Source: an uncultured Peptococcaceae bacterium (lineage in GTDB: Bacteria > Bacillota > Peptococcia > Peptococcales > Peptococcaceae). Taken from it: DNA of 10,190 nucleotides. Location of the stretch: contig USCP01000051.1 in assembly GCA_900553245.1 (NCBI GenBank), positions 1 through 10,190 of the forward strand, in the 5' to 3' direction. Numbering within the stretch: position 1 is the stretch's first letter; each line of letters opens with the position of its first letter. The position numbers were made by a program, and so were the translations under genes. Below the pieces are notes generated by a model. That model was not told where the DNA came from, made no database searches, and saw nothing but the letters and a program-made list of their open reading frames with translations. This document shows positions 1 to 6,945 of the stretch, in pieces.

Positions 1-34
1 AATATTTTCCTCATTTACTAAGCAAAGGTTTTAA

Positions 35-77
35 AACAGTTCATTCCACTCACCCAGAATTCCTAGTGGAATACTGT
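35..77. repeat. Imperfect inverted repeat / hairpin
   Basis: ATTCCACT (43-50) and AGTGGAAT (65-72) are perfect 8-base inverted arms separated by 14 bases. The pairing continues outward as AACAGT (35-40) with ACTGT (73-77), across a two-base bulge. No T run follows, so it does not look like an intrinsic terminator. It could be an operator or an RNA structure belonging to a gene left of the window. Confidence 0.45.
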
Positions 78-112
78 GAAACGATAATCTAAAACTCATT
101 TGCTAATAATTA

Positions 113-121
113 TTATCCACA
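113..121 (+). promoter_or_regulatory. DnaA-box sequence
   Basis: TTATCCACA matches the bacterial DnaA-box consensus exactly and sits in AT-rich DNA. There is no cluster of further boxes beside it, so an origin is not supported. It may be an isolated DnaA site or chance. Confidence 0.35.
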
Positions 122-440
122 GTTATTTACTAGACGTCAACCCTTCCTTATGCCTATATCTAATATTTTTTCTATTTCTACAAGTTTTTTCGTTTGTAGC
201 GTCATAAAACTTCATCATATTGCCATGATTTCTTACAACAGCATCTATATTGCGTTTTTTTCAAACCCCACGATTATAATCTGATTTATTCACGACCTAA
301 TTCAATTACTTGTTTAGGTAAAATCAAACAAATATATTAGATTTTATTACAATATTTTAAAGAAATATTTTGCATCATTTATCATTCATTCGTTTTTTCT
401 GCAACTAAACACAATCAATCAAGATTTACAAAACTTTTTC

Positions 441-469
441 TTGCATTTTTCGAAGTCAGATGCTAAGAT
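441..469 (+). promoter_or_regulatory. Promoter of the tRNA-Thr pair
   Basis: TTGCAT (441-446), a 17-base spacer and TAAGAT (464-469), with TGC directly before the -10 box (an extended -10 element). It ends ten bases before the first tRNA, as expected for a sigma-A promoter of a stable RNA operon. Confidence 0.7.
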
Positions 470-478
470 GTAATAGAT

Positions 479-551
479 GCCGATATAGCTCAATTGGTAG
501 AGCAGCTGATTTGTAATCAGCAGGTTGCGGGTTCGAGTCCCATTGTCGGCT
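479..551 (+). tRNA. tRNA-Thr (anticodon UGU)
   Basis: The 73-base cloverleaf has an acceptor stem GCCGATA / TGTCGGC with discriminator T, and a D arm with AGCTCAATTGGTAGAGC. The anticodon stem is GCTGA / TCAGC around the loop TTTGTAA, which gives anticodon TGT and reads ACA. The T loop is TTCGAGT. CCA is not encoded. The T stem GCGGG / CCCAT contains one C-A mismatch and one G-T pair, which is slightly irregular. It is the first gene of a two-tRNA operon, 12 bases before the next tRNA. Confidence 0.95.
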
Positions 552-563
552 CTTTTTTTATAC

Positions 564-636
564 GCTGATGTAGCTCAGTTGGTAGAGCAGCTGATTCGTA
601 ATCAGCAGGTCTCCGGTTCAAGTCCGGTCATCAGCT
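564..636 (+). tRNA. tRNA-Thr (anticodon CGU)
   Basis: The 73-base cloverleaf has an acceptor stem GCTGATG / CATCAGC with discriminator T. The anticodon stem GCTGA / TCAGC is the same as in the preceding tRNA, around the loop TTCGTAA, giving anticodon CGT, which reads ACG. The T arm is TCCGG-TTCAAGT-CCGGT with a terminal T-T mismatch. CCA is not encoded. The D and anticodon arms are nearly identical to those of the upstream tRNA-Thr, so the pair probably arose by duplication. Confidence 0.95.
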
Positions 637-640
637 TTAT

Positions 641-674
641 GCCAGGAAACGATTCGTTTCTTGGCTTTTTTTAT
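641..674 (+). terminator. Intrinsic terminator of the tRNA-Thr operon
   Basis: An 11-base-pair stem GCCAGGAAACG / CGTTTCTTGGC (one G-T pair) with loop ATT is followed directly by seven T residues. It begins four bases after the second tRNA. Confidence 0.9.
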
Positions 675-703
675 TGCCCAAAATCCTCTGCATAGAGTAT
701 GCT
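674..703 (+). promoter_or_regulatory. Probable promoter of the nitroreductase gene
   Basis: TTGCCC (674-679), an 18-base spacer and TATGCT (698-703), about 40 bases upstream of the start codon. The -35 box lies directly behind the tRNA terminator. The match is moderate. Confidence 0.5.
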
Positions 704-744
704 AAAAGAAGGTCGCACCGACAAAAAGATAAGGAGGATTTCCT

Positions 745-1491
745 ATGAACGATACCATTAAACACCAAGTGACCCATCGCAGCATTCGCAAATTTAAAGA
801 CGAGCCGTTGACTGATGCCCAGCTTGACGCCATTCTTGATGCTGCCAGCCACACCCCAACCTATACATTTTTACAAGCCGCAAGCATCATCGGCATCACT
901 GACAAGGAGCAACAAAAGGCCATTGCTTCCATTTGTAAGCAACCTTATGTGGCAGAATGCGGCTATCTCTTCATCGTTGTTGCCGACCTCCATCGCGACG
1001 TGCAAATTGCCGAAGCCCAAGGTGTGACACCTGCAGGAATGGATCGTGCGGAACGCTTCTTCCCAACCTTCTATGATGCCACCCTCATGACCATGAACAT
1101 GATGACTGCTGTAGAAAGCATGGGATTAGGATGCGTCATTTTGGGGAGCATCAATAATGACATGCAAGCCATGATTGACCTCTTAAATCTCCCACCATAC
1201 ACCTTCCCTTGCTTGGGCTTAGCCGTGGGCGTGCCGGCGCAAGAGCCTGCTCTTAAACCACGCTTACCTCGCAGTGTCACCTTTATGAAAAACACCTATC
1301 AACCACTCATGCATCCTCTGGAAGACTTGGCTGATTACGATGCGATTGTGCATGAATACTATGACCTGCGCGACACCACCAAGCCGGTGGATACCTTTAC
1401 TGCCCAAATGGCAGAACGTATAGGTACTGCTGCAACCGCCTCTCCAAGCATGTTAGAGATTCTACAAAAGCAAGGTTTCCTCAAAAAATGA
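745..1491 (+). CDS. NfsA/Frp-type NAD(P)H-dependent flavin nitroreductase
   Basis: A predicted cytoplasmic FMN enzyme of 248 residues that reduces nitro compounds, quinones or flavin with NAD(P)H; the physiological substrate cannot be read from the sequence. Its length is close to the roughly 240 residues of E. coli NfsA. Family marks run in order: HRSIRKF at 11-17 (FMN phosphate binding), LGCVILGSINND at 128-139 (glycine-rich segment), LGLAVGVPAQEPALKPRLP at 157-175 (matching the LCLGWPADNPDLKPRLP block of NfsA) and the closing KQGFLKK. The start is fixed by AAGGAGG about seven bases upstream. It is a single-gene transcription unit between the tRNA terminator and its own terminator. The family call is firm; the exact activity is inferred. 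Confidence 0.92.
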   Translation: MNDTIKHQVTHRSIRKFKDEPLTDAQLDAILDAASHTPTYTFLQAASIIGITDKEQQKAIASICKQPYVAECGYLFIVVADLHRDVQIAEAQGVTPAGMDRAERFFPTFYDATLMTMNMMTAVESMGLGCVILGSINNDMQAMIDLLNLPPYTFPCLGLAVGVPAQEPALKPRLPRSVTFMKNTYQPLMHPLEDLADYDAIVHEYYDLRDTTKPVDTFTAQMAERIGTAATASPSMLEILQKQGFLKK

Positions 1492-1497
1492 TGAGCC

Positions 1498-1536
1498 ATA
1501 CCCCAAACTGTGCAAACAGTTTGGGGTATTTTTTGA
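1498..1536 (+). terminator. Intrinsic terminator of the nitroreductase gene
   Basis: A perfect 13-base-pair stem ATACCCCAAACTG / CAGTTTGGGGTAT with loop TGCAAA is followed by TTTTTTG. It starts seven bases after the stop codon. Confidence 0.93.
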
Positions 1537-1541
1537 AAACA

Positions 1542-1588
1542 AACAGTATACAACACTTGACAACAGTTCATTACTGTTATATGCTGTT
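1542..1588. promoter_or_regulatory. Candidate GntR operator with four half-sites
   Basis: Four copies of one hexamer surround the promoter: AACAGT at 1542-1547 and 1562-1567, and its reverse complement ACTGTT at 1573-1578 and GCTGTT (one change) at 1583-1588. The inner pair forms the dyad AACAGT-N5-ACTGTT inside the spacer. The outer pair is part of a longer match, AAACAGTATA against TATGCTGTTT. The first gene of the operon encodes a YtrA-type repressor, which makes autoregulation the simplest reading. Confidence 0.65.
1557..1585 (+). promoter_or_regulatory. Strong promoter of export module 1
   Basis: TTGACA (1557-1562), a 17-base spacer and TATGCT (1580-1585) lie 26 bases before the TTG start codon. 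The spacer is almost filled by the dyad AACAGT-TCATT-ACTGTT, so a protein bound there would block RNA polymerase. Confidence 0.85.
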
Positions 1589-1610
1589 TATACAGAGAGG
1601 AGGGATTCCC

Positions 1611-1985
1611 TTGAATATTATTATCAATCATTCTCTCATGGTGCCAATCTATGAACAGATTGTTGACCAAGTAAAAAAGATGATTCGCGACGGCGAACTC
1701 GTCGAAAATGATGCCCTGCCTTCCGTGCGGAGCCTATCAAAAGACCTCAAAATCAGTGCCCTTACGGTAAAAAAAGCCTACGATGCGTTGGAAGCCGAAG
1801 GGTTTACCACCACCATCCACGGAAAAGGCACCTATGTCACTGCGACAAACAGTGAGCTGCTCTTAGAAGAGCAAAAGAAGGAAGTAGAGGCCGAGCTTGA
1901 AAAAGCCATCCAAAAAGGCCGACGCTGTGGCATCACTGATGATGATATGCGCACCCTGTTTGAGTTGATATTGGAGGGTTCATAA
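1611..1985 (+). CDS. YtrA-family GntR transcriptional regulator
   Basis: A 124-residue DNA-binding repressor, expected to control the exporter operon it heads. The N-terminal winged helix-turn-helix covers about residues 10-77: PIYEQIVDQVKKMI, then LPSVRSLSKDLKIS (recognition region 36-49), TVKKAYDALEAEGF and the wing GKGTYV at 71-76. After it comes only a short charged helical tail (about 83-104, rich in E and K), not a ligand domain; the short length is typical of the YtrA subfamily. The start is TTG, chosen because GAGAGGAGGG lies just upstream and because the longer in-frame reading to 1488 would run through the preceding terminator and this promoter. The stop codon overlaps the next ATG by one base (TAATG). 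The ligand is unknown. Confidence 0.92.
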   Translation: MNIIINHSLMVPIYEQIVDQVKKMIRDGELVENDALPSVRSLSKDLKISALTVKKAYDALEAEGFTTTIHGKGTYVTATNSELLLEEQKKEVEAELEKAIQKGRRCGITDDDMRTLFELILEGS

Positions 1986-2833
1986 TGATTACCGCAAATC
2001 ACATACAAAAATACTACAACGGCTTTGGTCTTGACTGTACCATGCAGGTCAAGCCGGGCTATGTGACCGGTCTGATTGGTCGCAACGGCGCCGGCAAAAG
2101 CACCACCTTCAAGGCATTGCTTGGTCTGATTCATATCGATGGTGGCGAAGCAACCTTACTGGGCAAGCCTATCGATACATTAACCGCTGAAGATCGCCAA
2201 CACATCGGCGTGGTCCTTTCTAATGCTACCTTTAGCAGCCAATTAACCGTGAAACAGATTGTATCCATTCTTGAAAACATGTACACCGAGTTCGACAAAG
2301 CGTTCTTTTTGGCCCAAGTGCAACAAGCCAACCTTCCGATGAAGAAGCGTATCAAGGACTTTTCCACAGGGATGAAAGCCAAACTCAAGGTATTGATTGC
2401 GATTTCCCACAATGCCAAGGTATTGATTCTTGACGAACCGACCGCCGGTCTTGATGTGATCGCCCGCGATGAGCTCTTAGATTTACTGCGTGCCTTTATG
2501 GAAGAGGATGAAGAACGCGCCATCTTGATTAGCTCTCATATTTCCAGTGATTTGGAGTCTTTGTGTGACGACCTTTATATGATGCACGAAGGAAAGATTG
2601 TTTTCCACGAAGACACTGATGTGCTTTTGAGCGACTATGCCATCCTCAAGGTCAGCGAAGCGCAATTCAACACCCTTGATCAGAGCCATATCATCTGCTC
2701 TCGAAAAGAAAAGTTCGGCTATCTGTGCTTGACCAATGAAAAGCAATTTTATGCAGAAAACTATCCATCCATCGCTATCGAACAAGGCAATATCGACGAT
2801 GTTTTTACCATGATGATTCGAGGTGAAAAATAA
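1985..2833 (+). CDS. ABC-2 exporter ATPase of module 1 (YtrB/PmtA-like)
   Basis: The 282-residue nucleotide-binding subunit that should power the permeases encoded directly downstream. Walker A is GRNGAGKST (32-40), the signature is FSTGMKAK (126-133), Walker B is VLILDEP (146-152), the D loop is GLD (155-157) and the switch histidine is H185 in LISSH. At the Q-loop position the sequence reads IGVVLSN, so serine replaces glutamine, a deviation often seen in this branch of ABC-2 ATPases. A C-terminal extension of about 70 residues (210-282) follows the core. GGAGGG lies upstream, and the start codon overlaps the regulator stop; the 3' end overlaps the permease start in the same way (TAATG), so the three genes are translationally coupled. 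The order GntR-ATPase-permease resembles staphylococcal pmtR-pmtA-pmtB. The substrate is unknown. Confidence 0.93.
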   Translation: MITANHIQKYYNGFGLDCTMQVKPGYVTGLIGRNGAGKSTTFKALLGLIHIDGGEATLLGKPIDTLTAEDRQHIGVVLSNATFSSQLTVKQIVSILENMYTEFDKAFFLAQVQQANLPMKKRIKDFSTGMKAKLKVLIAISHNAKVLILDEPTAGLDVIARDELLDLLRAFMEEDEERAILISSHISSDLESLCDDLYMMHEGKIVFHEDTDVLLSDYAILKVSEAQFNTLDQSHIICSRKEKFGYLCLTNEKQFYAENYPSIAIEQGNIDDVFTMMIRGEK

Positions 2834-3486
2834 TGAAAGGCTTACTCGTTAAGGATTTCCAATACATGCTGACACAGAAAACATTTTTTATCATGATTAT
2901 CACTCTAGGGATTGCCCTAAGCTTTTTGACCGCAAGCGCCGGCTTTGTGGTCGGATATATTGTATTCATCTTAGGTTTTTTCACCTTAAACACCATCACC
3001 TTCGATGAAATGGACAACGGCTTCGCTTATCTCTTTACCCTCCCGATTTCACGCAAAACCTATGTGTTAGAAAAATATATCTTTGGAATTTTTGCAAGTG
3101 CCATTGCCACCGTGATTGCTGTGGCCCTTGGCGTTGCAAGCAACGCCATCATTCATCAAGGTGACACGACCGATATCTTAATCACCGGCGCCGTTAGCTT
3201 TGGACTGGTATGTGTATTCTTGGCACTCAATCTTCCCATTCATCTTCGTTTCCAAGGCGAAAAAGCACGCATGGTTTTGGTTATGTTGATGGCTGCATTT
3301 CTCGGCATCGTCGTCTTTCTTGTGAATGCAAATTTCCTTAGCGGTGAAACTATCGCCAACACCATCGCCCTTGTGACCGGTTGGGGCATTGTGCTTCGTG
3401 TCTTAGCCCTGATTGCCGCTTTGACGGCAATGTTTTTCATCTCCTATCTCATCAGCATCCGTGTACTAAATAAAAAAGAATTTTAA
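2833..3486 (+). CDS. ABC-2 type permease A of module 1
   Basis: A 217-residue integral membrane protein with about six predicted membrane segments (roughly 17-33, 36-55, 83-105, 117-135, 148-166, 186-208). The cytoplasmic loop carries FDEMDNGFAYLFTLPISRK (57-75) followed by YVLEKYIFGI; LFTLPISRK is the usual ABC-2 loop likely to contact the ATPase. A second conserved loop reads HLRFQGEKARMVL (137-149). This fits the small ABC2_membrane_5 type, as in PmtB. The start overlaps the ATPase stop (TAATG), with GAGGTG seven bases before. It is a clear paralogue of the next gene, with the same length class, loop motifs and C-terminal VLNKKEF. The two could form a heterodimeric channel. Confidence 0.9.
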   Translation: MKGLLVKDFQYMLTQKTFFIMIITLGIALSFLTASAGFVVGYIVFILGFFTLNTITFDEMDNGFAYLFTLPISRKTYVLEKYIFGIFASAIATVIAVALGVASNAIIHQGDTTDILITGAVSFGLVCVFLALNLPIHLRFQGEKARMVLVMLMAAFLGIVVFLVNANFLSGETIANTIALVTGWGIVLRVLALIAALTAMFFISYLISIRVLNKKEF

Positions 3487-3505
3487 CAAAAAGGAGGCCT
3501 GCTTT

Positions 3506-4138
3506 ATGAAGGGATTATTGATGAAAGATATCTATCTAATGACCAGCCAACGACGCTTCTTTCTCTTTATTCTCGCCTTTGCGGTGGTCATCATGTTTCT
3601 CACCGGCAGTGCCACCTTTGCGATTGGCTATACCACCTTTCTGGGCGGTCTCTTTGCCCTCACCACCGTCAACTATGACGAGCTTGAAAACGGCTTTACC
3701 TTTCTTTTTACTTTACCAATCAGTCGCAAGGAATACGCACTGGAGAAATACATCTTTGGCATTGCTGTGGGTGCGGGATGTTGTCTTTTTTCTACCCTTC
3801 TAGGACTTGTCGCCAATGGGTTGCTTGACCTCGGAGAAGCCTCTGAAATCATCACAACCGCCCTTTTCACCTATAGTCTGTTGCTATTCTTCCTGGCCTT
3901 GGTGATTCCGCTTCATTTTCGTTTTAGCAGTGAGAAAGCACGCATGGTGCTGCTTGTACTCATTGCCGCCGGTATTGGTTTTTCCTTCAGCCTCGGCACC
4001 ATGGGTGTATTGGACGGAAAAACCCTTGCCACCTTTTCAACCGGCATTGGGATGATCGTCCTCGTGGCGTTCTTGGCACTTTGCCTCACACTTTCTTATT
4101 TTCTCAGCGTACACATTCTAAACAAAAAGGATTTTTAA
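3506..4138 (+). CDS. ABC-2 type permease B of module 1 (paralogue of A)
   Basis: A 210-residue membrane protein that lines up with permease A along its whole length. It begins MKGLLMKDIYLM, has YDELENGFTFLFTLPISRK (57-75) and EYALEKYIFGI in the cytoplasmic loop, then HFRFSSEKARMVL (137-149) and the end HILNKKDF. About six membrane segments are predicted. AAGGAGG (3491-3497) lies eight bases before the ATG, and 19 bases separate it from permease A. The conserved loops suggest that both copies are functional, probably as two halves of one transporter driven by the single ATPase of the operon. The tandem arrangement is best explained by gene duplication. Confidence 0.9.
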   Translation: MKGLLMKDIYLMTSQRRFFLFILAFAVVIMFLTGSATFAIGYTTFLGGLFALTTVNYDELENGFTFLFTLPISRKEYALEKYIFGIAVGAGCCLFSTLLGLVANGLLDLGEASEIITTALFTYSLLLFFLALVIPLHFRFSSEKARMVLLVLIAAGIGFSFSLGTMGVLDGKTLATFSTGIGMIVLVAFLALCLTLSYFLSVHILNKKDF

Positions 4139-4154
4139 TAAGGAGGACCCGAGC

Positions 4155-4580
4155 ATGATGAACTTACTAATAAATGATTTTAAAATCATGTTCCGTAAAA
4201 AAAGTTTTTTACTCTCCGTCGTTATCGCAACCCCTCTCATGATTCTTTTGTTCAATACCGCTGCTTTCGCTATTAGCTACGCCACTTTTTTGAGTTGCAT
4301 CTTTGCATTCGCTTCTATTGCCGAATCACCATTTTTCAGCAAGGAAAAAGTCTGCTTTGCATTAACACTAAGTGGTACCGCCTGCCTTGTAACAGCACTG
4401 TTCGCCGCAGCCGTCAACCACTACCTGCATGCAACACCTGACTTCGTACTTGTGGAAACCGGCGCAAAAGCGATTCTCTTCAATGGACTCTGCAATTTTT
4501 TGGTGCTTACCATCGTTGTTGCGTTGGCCTATCCTGTACTAACACATTTTGAAAAACGCCATCTGGCTATAACACGATAA
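4155..4580 (+). CDS. Truncated third permease paralogue of module 1
   Basis: A 141-residue membrane protein, roughly two thirds the size of permeases A and B. Its first 55 residues align with permease B without gaps (LLINDF against LLMKDI; FAISYATFLSCIFAF against FAIGYTTFLGGLFAL). The LFTLPISRK coupling loop is then missing, replaced by about 15 fewer residues reading ESPFFSKEKVCF. The protein ends where the second conserved loop should lie (HFEKRHLAITR), so the last two membrane segments are absent. The ribosome binding site (TAAGGAGG, 4139-4146) is intact and the frame is open, so it may still be made. The start may be either of two adjacent ATG codons (4155 or 4158). It is either a decaying duplicate or a shortened accessory subunit. 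Confidence 0.75.
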   Translation: MMNLLINDFKIMFRKKSFLLSVVIATPLMILLFNTAAFAISYATFLSCIFAFASIAESPFFSKEKVCFALTLSGTACLVTALFAAAVNHYLHATPDFVLVETGAKAILFNGLCNFLVLTIVVALAYPVLTHFEKRHLAITR

Positions 4581-4582
4581 AC

Positions 4583-4627
4583 AAAAAGTCGGTGCATTTT
4601 CATTTGCGAAAATGCACCGACTTTTTT
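4583..4627. terminator. Bidirectional terminator between modules 1 and 2
   Basis: A stem of 19 base pairs (4583-4601 with 4608-4626) around loop ATTTGC has five A on the left and six T on the right, so a T run ends the hairpin on both strands. It starts three bases after the stop of the third permease and ends four bases before the stop codon of the convergent permease gene. Confidence 0.93.
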
Positions 4628-4630
4628 CAT

Positions 4631-5416
4631 TCAATGAATATCCTTATGAGTATATTTGAGATAGCTCATCCCAATCCCCGCAAGTGCGATGGCTGCACCA
4701 ATGCCAATCAAGGGACCGTCAAGATGACCGTCACTGACAATATCTGCCGCCTCACAATAACCGAAGGGCGAAATCATTTTCAAAAATTCCACTTCTTCGG
4801 TAATATTTGCAATCAGATTCAAAAAATACATCAAAATGGCTAGTCCCAACCCCAAACCGGCACTTCCCTTGCGCATAAAAGCGGACATGCCAAAACAAAC
4901 CATCGCCAGCTCTAACTGCATGAAATAGTATGCCGTATGCAGAAGGTTCAGTTCTTTCCAAGGCACCGCTTCACCAATGGCCACAATAGAACCACCGGCA
5001 AAAGCATAAACCAGAACATTCAAGAGTGTCACCTGAATCAACACCGCAATCAGTTTTTCCGTCACCACACGCTTGCGACTCACCGGGTGGGTCAATAAAA
5101 ATTCTGCCGTGTGTTCATGCTCCTCCTTACTTAATGCCGCAGCGCCACAAAGAGCAGCAAAAAACGCACCGCCTAGGCCCAGAATATTGCCGCATTCAAT
5201 GGCATAAAAGCCCACTAAAGAGCCGAAATTTAACCGATCCATGCCAAAGGCATCCGTAAACGCCCCCATTGAAGCAAACATATCATTGACGCCTTCCATC
5301 TGCCCCTTCATTTCCGGAAAGAGAAAGACACAAACGACCAATAACGCACCAATACCAAGTGTCCACAAACACAGCGCTTTTCTCCCCTGCTTGAGTTCGT
5401 GCTTTACAATAGTCAT
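4631..5416 (-). CDS. ABC-2 type permease of module 2
   Basis: A 261-residue integral membrane protein with about six predicted segments (roughly 17-34, 66-93, 122-147, 160-179, 186-205, 233-254). Between segments two and three lies LSKEEHEHTAEFLLTHPVSR (95-114), then KRVVTEK, the cytoplasmic loop typical of ABC-2 exporters of the NosY-like branch (EFLL-THPVSRK). The ATG at 5416 is chosen over the GTG at 5419 because the GGGGGAGG site sits four bases before the ATG and only one before the GTG. The start overlaps the ATPase stop (TGATG), so translation is coupled. It is the last gene of the tetR-like operon. The substrate is unknown. Confidence 0.88.
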   Translation of the reverse strand: MTIVKHELKQGRKALCLWTLGIGALLVVCVFLFPEMKGQMEGVNDMFASMGAFTDAFGMDRLNFGSLVGFYAIECGNILGLGGAFFAALCGAAALSKEEHEHTAEFLLTHPVSRKRVVTEKLIAVLIQVTLLNVLVYAFAGGSIVAIGEAVPWKELNLLHTAYYFMQLELAMVCFGMSAFMRKGSAGLGLGLAILMYFLNLIANITEEVEFLKMISPFGYCEAADIVSDGHLDGPLIGIGAAIALAGIGMSYLKYTHKDIH

Positions 5417-6294
5417 CACGCCTCCCCCTTTTCCTCATAATAATGAAGAACGATTTCTTCAAGATTTGGCTCGGTCACCGTAAAATCGTGAATTTCCCCA
5501 GAAGCCAACGTCTGGGCCAATCGGTTCATATCACCGCTATACAGAAAGCGCACCACCTCCCCTTCGCCGGACAAATCACGAATATCTCCAAGGGCATTCA
5601 AAGCCACTTGTCCATGCACCGTCACACGCTTGGCATTGGTTTGTGCAAGAGCATCTACCGTGTCACTGGCAATAATGCGTCCATCTCGAATAATCGCCGC
5701 ATGGGTACAATGGGCTTGAATTTCCGACAAAATATGGCTCGACAAAAACACCGTGGCACCTTCCTTATTTCGTGCCTCCAAAATATCAAAAAACGCTTTT
5801 TGCATCAGTGGGTCCAATCCGCCCGTCGGCTCATCTAAGACAATCAACTCCGGCCGGTGCTGCAAAGCACAGACAATGCCCACCTTTTTGCGGTTGCCAA
5901 AGGATAGATCCTCCACCTTGCGTTTCATATCCAATTGCAAATGCTCGCAAAGGCGCTTGCTTTCCTCACGACAATCCATCTTACGCAAATCGGCAGAGAG
6001 CTTTAGCACCTCTTTGACCTTCATGCCCGGATAGAAAATCGCTTCCGAAGGCAAATAGCCCACACGACTTAAAATGGCCTGTCTGTCCTTTGCACTATCC
6101 ATGCCAAAGATTTTCGCATGACCGTCGCTTGGTGCAATCAACCCCAAAAGAGTGCGAATGGTCGTTGATTTTCCGGCGCCGTTTGGCCCGATAAAACCAA
6201 AAAGCGCTCCTTTTGCCACCGAAAGATTGACATCCACAATCCCACGCGCCTTCCCATAACGCTTGGTCAAATGGGTGGTTTCAATCACATTCAT
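5416..6294 (-). CDS. ABC-2 exporter ATPase of module 2
   Basis: The 292-residue nucleotide-binding subunit paired with the permease gene that follows. Walker A is GPNGAGKST (36-44), the signature LSFGNRKK (130-137), Walker B LIVLDEP (150-156), the D loop GLD (159-161) and the switch histidine H187 in FLSSH. The Q-loop position reads GYLPSE, with serine in place of glutamine. A C-terminal domain of about 70 residues (223-292) ends with a NLEEIVLHYY segment, typical of drug-exporter type ATPases. The start MNVIETTHL is chosen because AAAGGAG lies just before it; an upstream in-frame start at 6330 lies inside the tetR-like gene. Only five bases separate it from the regulator stop. Confidence 0.92.
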   Translation of the reverse strand: MNVIETTHLTKRYGKARGIVDVNLSVAKGALFGFIGPNGAGKSTTIRTLLGLIAPSDGHAKIFGMDSAKDRQAILSRVGYLPSEAIFYPGMKVKEVLKLSADLRKMDCREESKRLCEHLQLDMKRKVEDLSFGNRKKVGIVCALQHRPELIVLDEPTGGLDPLMQKAFFDILEARNKEGATVFLSSHILSEIQAHCTHAAIIRDGRIIASDTVDALAQTNAKRVTVHGQVALNALGDIRDLSGEGEVVRFLYSGDMNRLAQTLASGEIHDFTVTEPNLEEIVLHYYEEKGEA

Positions 6295-6299
6295 TCTTG

Positions 6300-6911
6300 T
6301 CACTCCTTTCGTAGATACACACTCTTCCAAAAATCAATGAGCTTTAAAAAATCCTTTTCCATCTGTTCATAATCAACCTCACCATGCTGTACCAATTCCC
6401 ATAGATACCCTTCAGAGGCCCAATACATATTTCTATACATCATTTCTATATCAATGCCTGGAGCAAATTGCTCCGGATTCATATTGACCAGTGTTTGATC
6501 CGCCTTGAAATTGAAATGGGTCTGATAACTCTCGAGAACAGCAGCACGAATGTCCGGCTCAGTCTCATAAAACGCCTTGATTGTAAAATTTGCCATATCC
6601 GGATATTGACGGATAATCTCCATCTTTGCTTGCATTCCTCGCACCATGCTTTCAAACAAGTCTGTCTGTTCATAGCAGGCATAGGCCGTTAATCGATCAA
6701 TGGTTATTTGCACACAGTACTCCCACAAAAACAAATACAGTTCCTTTTTATTATGAAAATAATGAAACAGCAACGACTTACTAATTCCGGCAGCATCTGC
6801 AATCTCACTCATGGGACTGTGCTTATACGAGTTGCGAGAAAACACCCGATAGCCTGCATTGATAATGGCCTGCTGCTTTTCTTCCGGCAACGCAAAAAAT
6901 CGTTCATTCAT
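6300..6911 (-). CDS. TetR/AcrR-family transcriptional regulator of module 2
   Basis: A 203-residue ligand-responsive repressor, presumably of its own operon. The N-terminal helix-turn-helix covers about residues 10-60, with MSEIADAAGISKSLLFHYF at 34-52 followed by HNKKELYLFL, the family hallmark. The C-terminal 140 residues form the variable ligand and dimer domain, rich in aromatic residues and methionine, with no recognisable ligand signature. The start MNERFF is preferred because GGAGGTG lies five bases upstream; an in-frame ATG at 6947 falls close to the -10 box. It is the first gene of a tight three-gene operon with the ATPase and permease. Confidence 0.92.
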   Translation of the reverse strand: MNERFFALPEEKQQAIINAGYRVFSRNSYKHSPMSEIADAAGISKSLLFHYFHNKKELYLFLWEYCVQITIDRLTAYACYEQTDLFESMVRGMQAKMEIIRQYPDMANFTIKAFYETEPDIRAAVLESYQTHFNFKADQTLVNMNPEQFAPGIDIEMMYRNMYWASEGYLWELVQHGEVDYEQMEKDFLKLIDFWKSVYLRKE

Positions 6912-6945
6912 CCAACCACCTCCATAAACCGTTTCGGTCAATTTC

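Larger units (their letters stand above)
1..440. other. AT-rich intergenic stretch without a supported gene
   Basis: This stretch is visibly richer in A and T than the rest of the window. I see no open reading frame with a ribosome binding site on either strand. It holds a perfect DnaA-box sequence (113-121) and an imperfect hairpin (about 35-77). The remainder is plain AT-rich sequence with short T and A runs. It may be the downstream or upstream flank of a gene lying left of the window. Confidence 0.6.

Noticed and set aside
1..478. Replication origin in the AT-rich left edge
   Set aside because: Only one DnaA box is present and no dnaA or dnaN gene is visible; the sequence left of the window would be needed.
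1488..1610. Upstream in-frame extension of the GntR-type gene from an ATG at 1488
   Set aside because: It would run through the nitroreductase terminator and the module 1 promoter, and the added residues do not resemble the family. The TTG at 1611 has a strong ribosome binding site.
4592..5483. Plus-strand open frames opposite the module 2 permease
   Set aside because: They are antisense to a well-supported membrane protein gene and show no family features.
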